Assembly: GCF_900107645.1 (NCBI RefSeq)
Contig: NZ_FNQN01000006.1
Location: 124,001-188,000 of the forward strand
From: Desulfuromusa kysingii
Lineage (GTDB): Bacteria; Desulfobacterota; Desulfuromonadia; Desulfuromonadales; Geopsychrobacteraceae
DNA: 64,000 bases
Direction of reading: 5' to 3'
This document shows, piece by piece, positions 34,902-42,546 of this stretch (position 1 is its first letter; each line of letters begins with the position of its first letter). The notes beneath the pieces were generated by a model. It was not told where the DNA came from. It worked only from the letters and a program-made list of their open reading frames with translations, and did no database searches. A program made the position numbers and the translations under genes.

Positions 34902-35972
34902 TCAAGATGGATTATCTGTGGGCTTTGCTTGTCTGTTGGTGCGCCGCCTTGGCCTTCTGCGTCTACGTTTACTTTTCTCCTGAGTCGGCTCTTCCTGCTT
35001 AGCTTTCTGCTCCGGCTTGACTGGAGGTTTTTCGGCATTATGCTTTTTGGCCACACGATGATTTGATTTGACTGGCTTACGTCTGGGCTTTTGTGGTTGT
35101 TGAGCTGCTTGCTTATCTGCTGGATTGGAGTTGGTTCCAACCGTTTCATCCTGTTTCTTTTCCGCCGCTTTTATCTCTTTATTAAGGTCGTCGATGTGCA
35201 ACTGACGGCGCTCGCCATTGCGGATAAGAGTCACTTTTTGTGCCAGAATATCTCTTGAAATAACCTCAGCAGGACCAGTTTCTAAGAGCAGTTTTTTGCC
35301 GCATTTTGGCAGGGTCTTTTTCATTTCATTGTATGTCTCATACTCGTACGCTAGACAGCACAATAAACGACCACACTGGCCTGAAATTTTGGTTGGATTT
35401 AGTGCGAGACCTTGTGCTTTTGCCATTTTGACAGAGACGGGGACAAATTCTCGTAAATGATTGCTACAGCAAAGTTCACGGCCACAAATCCCTAAACCAC
35501 CGACTTGTTTGGCCTCATCCCTGACACCAATTTGACGCATTTCAATCCGGGTACGAAAGTGTTGCGCCAAGTCCCTGACTAATTCTCGAAAATCAATACG
35601 ACCATCAGCGGTAAAATAGAAGATGATTTTTGAACCGTCGAACAGATATTCTGCTCGAACCAGTTTCATCTCCATTTTCCGCTGTTTTACCCGTTGTTGA
35701 CAGAACTGCAAAGCTTCTTGCTCGCGCAAGGCATTACTTTGTGCCATCTGCAAATCACTCTCCGTTGCAATCCGGAGGATCGATTTTAATTTCGGTGGCG
35801 CTTCGTCTGGGGTGATTTCACGCACATCTCTGACAACTTTCCCGAGGGCACGACCACGTTCAGTTTCAACAATGACCTTGTCGCCAAGAGATAATTCGAA
35901 ATCCTGAGAATCAAAATCAAAAATTTTCCCAGCAGTGTGAAAAGATATACTAACTATTTTAAGTCCATCCAT
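34902..35972 (-). CDS. ricT: PSP1/RicT-type protein with a long basic tail
   Basis: 356 aa. Residues ~1-265 are the PSP1 C-terminal-domain protein family (YaaT/RicT). They include the cysteine cluster ICGRELCCSNHL...GQCGRLLCCLAYEYETY, which in the Bacillus RicAFT complex contributes iron-sulfur ligands. After residue ~265 there is a ~90-residue tail almost entirely of Lys, Arg, Gln, Glu and Pro (e.g. KSKRRRRRPRRRTNRQ). This tail is absent from short RicT proteins and could bind nucleic acid. Located between holB and metG as in many bacteria. In Bacillus, RicT influences RNase Y and mRNA maturation; here that role is unproven. Confidence 0.85.
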   Translation of the reverse strand: MDGLKIVSISFHTAGKIFDFDSQDFELSLGDKVIVETERGRALGKVVRDVREITPDEAPPKLKSILRIATESDLQMAQSNALREQEALQFCQQRVKQRKMEMKLVRAEYLFDGSKIIFYFTADGRIDFRELVRDLAQHFRTRIEMRQIGVRDEAKQVGGLGICGRELCCSNHLREFVPVSVKMAKAQGLALNPTKISGQCGRLLCCLAYEYETYNEMKKTLPKCGKKLLLETGPAEVISRDILAQKVTLIRNGERRQLHIDDLNKEIKAAEKKQDETVGTNSNPADKQAAQQPQKPRRKPVKSNHRVAKKHNAEKPPVKPEQKAKQEEPTQEKSKRRRRRPRRRTNRQAKPTDNPS

Positions 35973-35993
35973 ATGACTATAATCCTTATTAAA

Positions 35994-36965
35994 TCAGGCA
36001 TTTGTAATCCTCATCAACATAACCTCCAGCGCCAGCCGACAATTGACATTACGCTGTAAATGGAAACGTGTGGATTCTAATGCCTTTAATTTTGTCATTA
36101 GGCTCGGCGTTGAAAAAAATTGACTCTGACTATGTAAAATATCGAGAAGATCTATATTGACAAGATCGTCTTCCGAGCATCCATGACGAAGCAGGAGGAT
36201 ATCCCGATAAAAAGTTTGAAAAATATCTATAATATCAGGAAGTAATTCTTTTTCTGAATCAAGTTCATCAGCAAAAGCGAAGGTAGGGATAATACTGCCT
36301 GCTGATAGCGCTGACAAGGATTGAATCAGTTTTCGACGTTTTTCGAGAAATAACTCTTGATTCTTTCCTAATGCTTTTTTGAAGCTTCCCTCAGAAAGGG
36401 CTGCTAAAATCATTGCGTCACTGTTGTTCAGGTCTAGCTTTTGCGTCAAGACCTTGGCAATCTGTTGTTTCGGTAGCGGTCTGAAGGTTAGCTTCTGACA
36501 ACGTGAACGGATCGTCGTCAGCAACGTTTCTGGCTGACTGGTAATGAGAATAATGATTGTCCCTTGTTGAGGCTCTTCCAGAGTTTTTAATAAGGCATTG
36601 GCTGCACCTACCGTGAAATGTTCAGCGCCATCGACCAGGCAAATCTTATAATCACCTTCGAGTGGTCGTAATGAGAGGACCTGTTGTAATTCCCTAACTT
36701 GATCAACCTTAAGAGCCGCCCCTTCAGCGAGAAGATAGTGAATATCTGGATGATTATTATGATCAATTTTCAAACAGGAGGGACAGTGACCGCAGCCGGT
36801 GCCCTGTGTACACAGCAATGTGCGTATGAAAGAGGTAGCAACAAGCCTCTTACCTATCCCTTCGGGGCCATCGAACAGGTAGGCGTGGGCAATATGCCGA
36901 CGACTGATTGCCCGTAGCAGGATATCTTTCTCTCGTTTGTGGCCAGTTATTTCATCAAATGTCAT
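35994..36965 (-). CDS. holB: DNA polymerase III delta' subunit
   Basis: 323 aa. The N-terminal AAA+ domain has HAYLFDGPEGIGKRLVA (a Walker A-like loop that is non-canonical, as usual in delta'), the four-Cys zinc module CTQGTGCGHCPSC, and LLKTLEEP with the SRC motif in TTIRSRCQKL. The C-terminal ~110 residues form the clamp-loader collar domain. It acts in the clamp loader that places the beta clamp on primed DNA; its partner delta (holA) is at 45.6 kb. First gene of the leftward operon; ricT starts 21 nt after it. Confidence 0.93.
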   Translation of the reverse strand: MTFDEITGHKREKDILLRAISRRHIAHAYLFDGPEGIGKRLVATSFIRTLLCTQGTGCGHCPSCLKIDHNNHPDIHYLLAEGAALKVDQVRELQQVLSLRPLEGDYKICLVDGAEHFTVGAANALLKTLEEPQQGTIIILITSQPETLLTTIRSRCQKLTFRPLPKQQIAKVLTQKLDLNNSDAMILAALSEGSFKKALGKNQELFLEKRRKLIQSLSALSAGSIIPTFAFADELDSEKELLPDIIDIFQTFYRDILLLRHGCSEDDLVNIDLLDILHSQSQFFSTPSLMTKLKALESTRFHLQRNVNCRLALEVMLMRITNA

Positions 36966-37071
36966 AAAGTCGGCTGTTTATTAACGGATGCAAGGGTGAT
37001 GTATTTAAAAATCTGCGAGAGTCACTAGCTTAAAGTAAACAATTATTATAGATAACGACAATGAAATGAAT

Positions 37072-37104
37072 CAAGGTTAAACCATTTATTCGATAAATAC
37101 CTTG
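37072..37104. repeat. Interrupted dyad upstream of rnc
   Basis: CAAGGT (37072-37077) with ACCTTG (37099-37104), enclosing ATTTAT-TCG-ATAAAT (37084-37098). It lies in the 205-nt gap between divergent holB and rnc and could be an operator or leader hairpin. Confidence 0.35.
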
Positions 37105-37170
37105 GTCTAATCATTGTGCTGAATATTCAACTTGGTTATACTCCGCCCAAAATATAAGCTTGGAGGAGAT

Positions 37171-37890
37171 GTGGATAAATATCTAGACGAATTACAAAAG
37201 ATTATAGGTTATACTTTTAATGATTCGAGTTTGTTATATCAGGCTCTGACACATAAATCATTCAGTAATGAACAACCTGAGTTTGTCCTTCACAATGAGC
37301 GGTTAGAATTTTTGGGTGATGCTGTATTGGAGCTGGTTATCAGTGATTGGGTGTTTAACCATTATCCCGATATTCCCGAAGGCGGTTTAACCAGAATTCG
37401 TTCCGAGGTTGTCAGCGAAAAAGGTTTGTTCCGCATCGCCAAGAATTTGCGACTAGGAACTGGATTGCGTTTGGGGAAGGGGGAAGCAAAAACCGGTGGC
37501 AGTGAAAAGCCCAGTTTACTTGCCGATGCCGTCGAGGCTCTTCTTGGAGCGATCTATTGTGATGGTGGCTTTATTGTTGCCAGCGAAGTCATTGATCGAA
37601 TTTTTAGTCGTGCAATAGAGGAATCCGCCTTGCTCCGCTATGGGAGTGATTATAAAACCTGCTTGCAGGAGCGATTACAGGCTCAGTTTGGGCATCTTCC
37701 TGAATATACACTGGTTCAAGTCTCTGGGCCGGAGCATGAGCGGGTCTTCTCTATGGAAGTCCATTCCTGCGGCAAGCTGTTGGGTAAGGGGAGTGGTAGT
37801 AGTAAGAAAAGTGCTGAGCAAAAGGCGGCTGCCGTAGCACTTGATCACACTGTTTTTAAGAAAGACACTTTAACTCATGACAAATCATAA
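37171..37890 (+). CDS. rnc: Ribonuclease III
   Basis: 239 aa from a GTG at 37171, chosen because GGAGGA (37162-37167) sits directly before it; an upstream in-frame TTG at 37132 lacks an SD. The RNase III signature ERLEFLGDAVLEL (catalytic Glu/Asp) and the second acidic motif LLADAVEALLGAIYCDGG are intact. The C-terminal double-stranded-RNA-binding domain spans YKTCLQERLQAQFGHLPEYTL to KKSAEQKAAAVAL. It processes rRNA precursors and structured mRNAs. It overlaps era by 14 nt; rnc-era pairing is widespread. Confidence 0.96.
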   Translation: MDKYLDELQKIIGYTFNDSSLLYQALTHKSFSNEQPEFVLHNERLEFLGDAVLELVISDWVFNHYPDIPEGGLTRIRSEVVSEKGLFRIAKNLRLGTGLRLGKGEAKTGGSEKPSLLADAVEALLGAIYCDGGFIVASEVIDRIFSRAIEESALLRYGSDYKTCLQERLQAQFGHLPEYTLVQVSGPEHERVFSMEVHSCGKLLGKGSGSSKKSAEQKAAAVALDHTVFKKDTLTHDKS

Positions 37891-38779
37891 CTTTTTATCA
37901 GGTTACGTTGCCATCATTGGACGACCGAACGTCGGCAAATCAACATTGCTTAATCGTGTTCTCGGTCAGAAAATTGCGATCACCTCAAATAAACCGCAAA
38001 CAACGCGCAATCGGATACTTGGTATTCATAACTTTCCGGACGGTCAGGCCTTGTTTGTCGATACCCCGGGTATTCATAAAGCAAAAGGTAAGCTGAATCG
38101 ATTTATGGTCGATCAGGCTATTGGCGCTTGTGCCGATGTGGATTTGATTCTGTTTCTGGTGGAGGCTGATGATTCTCCAGGCGGAGGTGATGAATATATC
38201 CTCAAGCTGTTGGACAAATCAAAGGTCCCTGTCTTTCTGATTATTAATAAGATCGACTTGGTAAAACCACCCAAATTACTGAGCTTGATTCAACAGTATA
38301 CCGATCGATTTGATTTTTCTCAGGTGGTGCCGGTTTCGGCAAAGAGTGGCGATGGGGTTCCGGATATGTTGCAAGCGATTAAGCCCTATCTACCGCAAGG
38401 TCCACGATATTACCCTGAAGATATGTTGACGGATCAGCCCGAACGTTTCATTGTTGCTGAAATGGTCCGAGAGAAAATCATGCGGCGCACCAGTGAAGAG
38501 ATCCCTTATGGTGTCGGAGTCATGGTTGATACGTTTGAAGAAAAGCCCGCAAAAAATCTTGTTGTTATCCAAGCTACAATCCATGTTGAACGGGACAGTC
38601 ATAAAAAGATTATCGTTGGTAAGGGCGGGCATATGATTAGAACTGTAGGGCAGGAAGCGCGGAAGGATATAGAAAAATTACTTGGAACTCGCATTTTCCT
38701 GGAATTATTTGTCCGTGTTGATAAAGACTGGAGCCAGAACGAACGCATGTTGCGTGAGCTTGGTTATAGCAAAAAGTAA
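37877..38779 (+). CDS. era: GTPase Era, 30S ribosome assembly
   Basis: 300 aa. G-motifs: G1 GRPNVGKST, G2 TTRNR, G3 DTPGIH, G4 NKID, G5 SAKSG. The C-terminal KH domain is clear in VERDSHKKIIVGKGGHMIRTVGQEARKDIEKLLG. It binds the 3' end of 16S rNA precursor and checks small-subunit maturation. Its start is inside the 3' end of rnc, so translation is coupled to RNase III. der follows after 21 nt. Confidence 0.97.
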   Translation: MTNHNFLSGYVAIIGRPNVGKSTLLNRVLGQKIAITSNKPQTTRNRILGIHNFPDGQALFVDTPGIHKAKGKLNRFMVDQAIGACADVDLILFLVEADDSPGGGDEYILKLLDKSKVPVFLIINKIDLVKPPKLLSLIQQYTDRFDFSQVVPVSAKSGDGVPDMLQAIKPYLPQGPRYYPEDMLTDQPERFIVAEMVREKIMRRTSEEIPYGVGVMVDTFEEKPAKNLVVIQATIHVERDSHKKIIVGKGGHMIRTVGQEARKDIEKLLGTRIFLELFVRVDKDWSQNERMLRELGYSKK

Positions 38780-38800
38780 ACAAAGGAAGAATGACTCCGA

Positions 38801-40123
38801 ATGATAAAAACCGTTGCCATTGTTGGTAGACCTAATGTAGGAAAATCTACCCTATTCAATAAGTTACTGAAAAAACGTAAAGCGATTGTTGAAGATTTTC
38901 CCGGGGTCACACGTGATCGGCACTATGCTGAAGTGACCCGTTTTTTAACCCCGTTTCTGCTAATCGATACTGGAGGCTTTGAGCCGATCAGTGAAGATCG
39001 ACTGCTGATCCAAATGCGTGAGCAGTCACAATTGGCGGTCGAAGAGGCAGATATTATTTTTCACATGATGGATGTTAAGGATGGATTGACTCCGGCAGAT
39101 ATCGAAATCGCCAAAATGCTTCGACAGATCAATAAGCCCGTTTTTTTTCTGGTAAATAAGGTTGATGGCGACAAGCAAGAGCTTGATACGGTCGATTTCT
39201 ACTCTTTGGGAATCGATAAGTTTTACCCCGTTTCGGCTGAACATGGTCGTGGGATTACTGACCTTATTGACGATTTAGAAAAAATCTTGCCTCCGGTGCC
39301 TGAAAAACCGGAGCCTGAAAACGAAATCAGGATGGCGATCGTTGGTCGACCAAATGTGGGTAAGTCATCACTTGTCAACCGGTTGTTGGGATATGAACGT
39401 GTTGTTGCCAATCCTGTATCCGGCACCACTCGGGACAGTATTGATACCGATTTTACTTATAACCAGCAAAGATATGTTTTGATCGATACTGCTGGGATCA
39501 GACGGAAAGGACGTATTAGTCAAACCGTTGAAAAATACAGCGCAGTCACGGCACTCAAAGCCATGGATCGTGCACACATTGTGCTGATGGTTCTTGATGC
39601 TGCAGACGGAGTGACTGATCAGGACTTGGCTGTAGCAGGTTATGCCTACGAAAAAGGTCGCGCTTTGATCCTTGTCGTTAATAAATGGGATCTGCCTGAA
39701 AAAGACGATCAAACGATGGGAAAATTTATCTCTGAAGTTCAGCGTCGCTTTAAATATCTCCCCTTTGCGCCACTCCTGTTTGTCTCTGCTTTAACCGGGC
39801 AGAGAGTCAATAAAATTATGTCTAAAGTGGAAGAGGTTGCCTTGGAGTTCAATAAAAGGATACCAACGGCAAAGTTGAATCAAGGATTAGAGGAATTTGT
39901 CAGTAAGCATCCACCGTCTATGGCTGGAGACCAGAGAATCAAATTTTATTACGCCGCTCAAGCCGCAGTAAGGCCACCGACCTTTGTTTTATTTTCCAAT
40001 CGTCCTGACAAAATCCATTTTTCTTATCAACGTTATCTGGTGAATTGTTTTCGAGAGAAGTTCAACTTAGATCAAGTCCCTGTGCGTTTAGAATTTAAAG
40101 GCCGGGGGAAAAAGAGCGTTTAG
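38801..40123 (+). CDS. der: GTPase Der (EngA), 50S ribosome assembly
   Basis: 440 aa with two tandem GTPase domains: first G1 GRPNVGKSTLF with DTGGFE, NKVD; second G1 GRPNVGKSSLVNR with DTAGIRRKGRIS, NKWDL. The C-terminal KH-like domain (residues ~355-440, PPTFVLFSNRPDKIHFSYQRYL) and basic end RLEFKGRGKKS complete the family layout. It acts in late large-subunit assembly. It is followed after 1 nt by the DUF4388 gene, so the ribosome-assembly run reads directly into a signalling cluster. Confidence 0.97.
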   Translation: MIKTVAIVGRPNVGKSTLFNKLLKKRKAIVEDFPGVTRDRHYAEVTRFLTPFLLIDTGGFEPISEDRLLIQMREQSQLAVEEADIIFHMMDVKDGLTPADIEIAKMLRQINKPVFFLVNKVDGDKQELDTVDFYSLGIDKFYPVSAEHGRGITDLIDDLEKILPPVPEKPEPENEIRMAIVGRPNVGKSSLVNRLLGYERVVANPVSGTTRDSIDTDFTYNQQRYVLIDTAGIRRKGRISQTVEKYSAVTALKAMDRAHIVLMVLDAADGVTDQDLAVAGYAYEKGRALILVVNKWDLPEKDDQTMGKFISEVQRRFKYLPFAPLLFVSALTGQRVNKIMSKVEEVALEFNKRIPTAKLNQGLEEFVSKHPPSMAGDQRIKFYYAAQAAVRPPTFVLFSNRPDKIHFSYQRYLVNCFREKFNLDQVPVRLEFKGRGKKSV

Positions 40124-40124
40124 A

Positions 40125-41204
40125 ATGGCACTTGAAGGATGTTTAGAGGATCTGGGAATACGCGATATTCTGCAAATCCTTAGTTTAAGTAAGAAATCAG
40201 GAACCCTGAGTCTCAAATGTCAAAATGGTTCTGGGGTGGTCTACTTTTCGGATGGACAGGTCGTCAGGGCCACGTCTAATATTTTTCCTGAAACACTAGG
40301 TCAACTCTTACGTCAGGGGAATGTTGTTACCGAAGATGTGATTGTTCAGGCCCTCAAATCTCAAAAATCCACGATACCTCACCGGCCCTTGGGGCAGATT
40401 TTAGTTGAAGATTATATGGTGTCTTCTGCTGCAATTGAAAAAATCGTTGCGGCACAGATAGAAAAAATTATCTTCAGTTTTTTCTCCTGTAACAAAGGAT
40501 CTTTTTCTTTTCAGTTGGGCGAGATGGAGGGCTTCGGGAGCGCTCAACTAAATCCCCTCGATTTTATGCTTGAGCAAGGGCTGAGCCCGCAACGTCTGGT
40601 AGTTAAAGGGTTGAAAGTCATTGAATCGGGTCCTGAAAAGAAAATTGATCAAGAGTTGATTGAGCGAGAACTGGCAGAACGGGAAACCCAGCAAACACAA
40701 TCCGGTTTAGAGCGTTTAAGGGGAATGCTGGCGGAGCTTGAACATTATGAGCTTGGTGGTGGAATTATCCTTTTAATCCTCCGCTATGCCAGTGAGATCA
40801 TGGGACGGGCAATTATTTTCGATGTCAGAGGGAGCCATTTAGTTGGTGTCGGTCAGTTTGGTTTGGCTGATAGCAGTCTTTGTGCGGATAGCATCGTCAG
40901 GAAAATGCAATTTCATATTGATTCTGGATCGCTTTTTGCCCAAGTCATTCAAGAGAAGGTGGCTGTTCGTTCTGCACTTAAAAATACAGCGGCAGAAGAA
41001 AGTCTTAAAGAGTTTTTAAACGGAGAACCCGAGGAGGTATTTCTTGGTCCACTGGTGAGCGACGGCAAAGTTGTTGCCCTTTTGTATGGAGACAGTGGGC
41101 CGGGTAACCAGGTGATGCAGGATGCCAATGCTTTTGAAGTCTTTCTGTCGCAGGCAGGGCTTGCCATGGAGCAGACGTTGCGCGGCGCTGGAAAAGATTT
41201 ATAA
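40125..41204 (+). CDS. DUF4388 (PATAN) protein with a GAF-like C-terminal domain
   Basis: 359 aa. Residues 1-~105 are a DUF4388/PATAN domain (MALEGCLEDLGIRDILQILSLSKKSGTLSL...GVVYFSDGQVVRA). Residues ~105-150 continue the pattern (ILVEDYMVSSAAIEKIVAAQIEKIIFSFF). A helical linker rich in Glu follows, then residues ~190-350 resemble a GAF sensor fold (IFDVRGSHLVGVGQFG... VFLGPLVSDGKVVALLYGD). PATAN proteins are common in Desulfuromonadales and Myxococcota, often beside response regulators, and are thought to pass signals by protein contact. The two receiver genes that follow support that here. Confidence 0.83.
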   Translation: MALEGCLEDLGIRDILQILSLSKKSGTLSLKCQNGSGVVYFSDGQVVRATSNIFPETLGQLLRQGNVVTEDVIVQALKSQKSTIPHRPLGQILVEDYMVSSAAIEKIVAAQIEKIIFSFFSCNKGSFSFQLGEMEGFGSAQLNPLDFMLEQGLSPQRLVVKGLKVIESGPEKKIDQELIERELAERETQQTQSGLERLRGMLAELEHYELGGGIILLILRYASEIMGRAIIFDVRGSHLVGVGQFGLADSSLCADSIVRKMQFHIDSGSLFAQVIQEKVAVRSALKNTAAEESLKEFLNGEPEEVFLGPLVSDGKVVALLYGDSGPGNQVMQDANAFEVFLSQAGLAMEQTLRGAGKDL

Positions 41205-41268
41205 GTCAAACCTGTTTTTCTTTTGTTATAATCAGGATTGAGCGTCTTGCGAACCGGAGGTTATTGCT

Positions 41269-41637
41269 ATGCAAAAAAAAATTCTCATTGTTGAGGATGA
41301 AGAAAGTTTGCTGAAATTGGAAAGTATCCTGCTTACGACCAAGGGTTATCTTGTCCAGGGTGCAACGACAGGGCTGGCGGCTCTTGAGGCCGTTGCTATG
41401 GAACCTCCAGACTTGATTTTGCTAGACATCATGTTACCAGAGCTGGATGGTTTTGAAGTGTGTAAACGAATCAAGAACAGCCCAGAAACCAGTCATATCC
41501 CGGTTGTACTCTTGTCAGCAAAGAAGACGCCAGAAGATATAAGGCGTGGTGAAGAGGTGGGGGCTGAAAAATATATAACGAAACCTTTCAAGTCCGCTGC
41601 GGTTATGGGTACGATCGAACAGCTTTTGGGGAGATAA
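41269..41637 (+). CDS. Single-domain response regulator
   Basis: 122 aa with a GGAGG SD. The receiver motifs are IVEDEE, Asp53 in LLDIMLPELDG, VVLLSAKKT and YITKPFK. It most resembles the PilG/DivK-like class that signals by protein contact. It lies between the DUF4388 gene and a second receiver, probably in one signalling unit. Confidence 0.88.
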   Translation: MQKKILIVEDEESLLKLESILLTTKGYLVQGATTGLAALEAVAMEPPDLILLDIMLPELDGFEVCKRIKNSPETSHIPVVLLSAKKTPEDIRRGEEVGAEKYITKPFKSAAVMGTIEQLLGR

Positions 41638-41704
41638 GGCGTAACCACTCTTATGATGGGTTACGAACTCAATTACAATCCGAAAGAAAGTGAAGTGACA
41701 GTCA

Positions 41705-42091
41705 ATGCATCAGCGTAAAGTTCTTGTCGTCGACGATTCACCAACTATGAGACAATTTATCGTTTTGGCGTTGAAGCGGCTCCCTGATCTATCTGTCGAT
41801 GAGGCGGATAATGGTGTTGCTGCATTAAAGCAATTATCTTCAAAGAAATATGATTTATTACTAACAGATGTCAATATGCCAATAATGGATGGCTTAAAAC
41901 TCGTGAGTCTGATCCGCAATGATGTTGTGAATGCTGATTTGCCTGTTGTTGTTATCACTACGGAAGGGTCAGAAATGACCCGGGAACGTGCACTGCAAAG
42001 TGGCGCTAGCGAATTTGTCACTAAACCTTTACAAACTGCGCGGCTTATTGAGGTTGTGCGGCGCCTTCTTGATCCAGAGATGCGACATTAG
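41705..42091 (+). CDS. CheY-like single-domain response regulator
   Basis: 128 aa. Receiver motifs: VVDDSPTMRQFI (a very CheY-like start), Asp55 in LLTDVNMPIMDG, VITTEGSEM with the conserved Thr, and FVTKPLQ with Lys. There is no DNA-binding output. It resembles CheY of chemotaxis-like systems more than its upstream neighbour does. No che gene lies in the window, so the cognate kinase is elsewhere. It is followed by a promoter and infA. Confidence 0.88.
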   Translation: MHQRKVLVVDDSPTMRQFIVLALKRLPDLSVDEADNGVAALKQLSSKKYDLLLTDVNMPIMDGLKLVSLIRNDVVNADLPVVVITTEGSEMTRERALQSGASEFVTKPLQTARLIEVVRRLLDPEMRH

Positions 42092-42107
42092 GTGCTCATT
42101 CACAGGC

Positions 42108-42136
42108 TTGACAGCTTGGTGTAAACATGTAATAAA
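42108..42136 (+). promoter_or_regulatory. Putative infA promoter
   Basis: Perfect TTGACA (42108-42113), 17 nt, then AATAAA (42131-42136; four of six). It lies 36 nt before the infA start and after the response-regulator stop. Confidence 0.45.
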
Positions 42137-42172
42137 ACTCGTTGTTTAAAACTATATATTCAGGAGGAAGCG

Positions 42173-42391
42173 TTGGCAAAAGAAGAAGCAATAGAAGTAG
42201 AAGGAACCGTTGTAGAGCCACTACCAAATGCGATGTTTAGAGTAAAGCTCGACAATGATCATGTTGTTTTGGCGCATATCTCAGGAAAAATGCGTAAATA
42301 CTACATCCGTATTCTACCTGGCGATCGAGTAACCGTTGAGTTGTCTCCTTACGATTTGACCCGTGGTCGTATTACCTATCGGGCAAAATAA
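42173..42391 (+). CDS. infA: Translation initiation factor IF-1
   Basis: 72 aa S1/OB-fold protein: [60 protein letters not shown] is nearly a textbook IF-1. It uses a TTG start (42173-42175) behind an excellent AGGAGGA SD. It binds the ribosomal A site during initiation. A monocistronic unit seems likely, with its own promoter upstream and hairpins downstream before leuS. Confidence 0.97.
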   Translation: MAKEEAIEVEGTVVEPLPNAMFRVKLDNDHVVLAHISGKMRKYYIRILPGDRVTVELSPYDLTRGRITYRAK

Positions 42392-42434
42392 CTCCGTTTA
42401 TTAGGGTTTAGCCTGATTTAAAAATGCGAGAAAC

Positions 42435-42490
42435 CAAGGGATTTGTCCCTTGATGATCTTTTTTATCATGATACCGGCATCTGCCGGTTT
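42435..42490 (+). terminator. Two hairpins between infA and leuS
   Basis: CAAGGGA-TTTG-TCCCTTG (42435-42452), then ACCGGCA-TC-TGCCGGT (42473-42488) followed by TTTTC. The second is a plausible intrinsic terminator for infA; the first may help or be part of a leader. No T-box sequence was seen. Confidence 0.5.
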
Positions 42491-42514
42491 TCGTGTATAT
42501 GCTAGCTTTGTAAG

Positions 42515-42537
42515 ACAGCGGTGCTGCTGCACGCTGT
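42515..42537 (+). promoter_or_regulatory. Hairpin abutting the leuS Shine-Dalgarno
   Basis: ACAGC-g-GTGC loop TGCT GCAC-GCTGT: a 9-bp stem with one bulged G, ending at the base before GGAGGA (42538-42543). It may modulate ribosome access or insulate the SD. Confidence 0.4.
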
Positions 42538-42546
42538 GGAGGAATT

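Noticed and set aside
42392-42546. T-box riboswitch in front of leuS
   Set aside because: The gap is only 155 nt and I see neither the AGGGTGGNACCGCG-type T-box nor a specifier loop.
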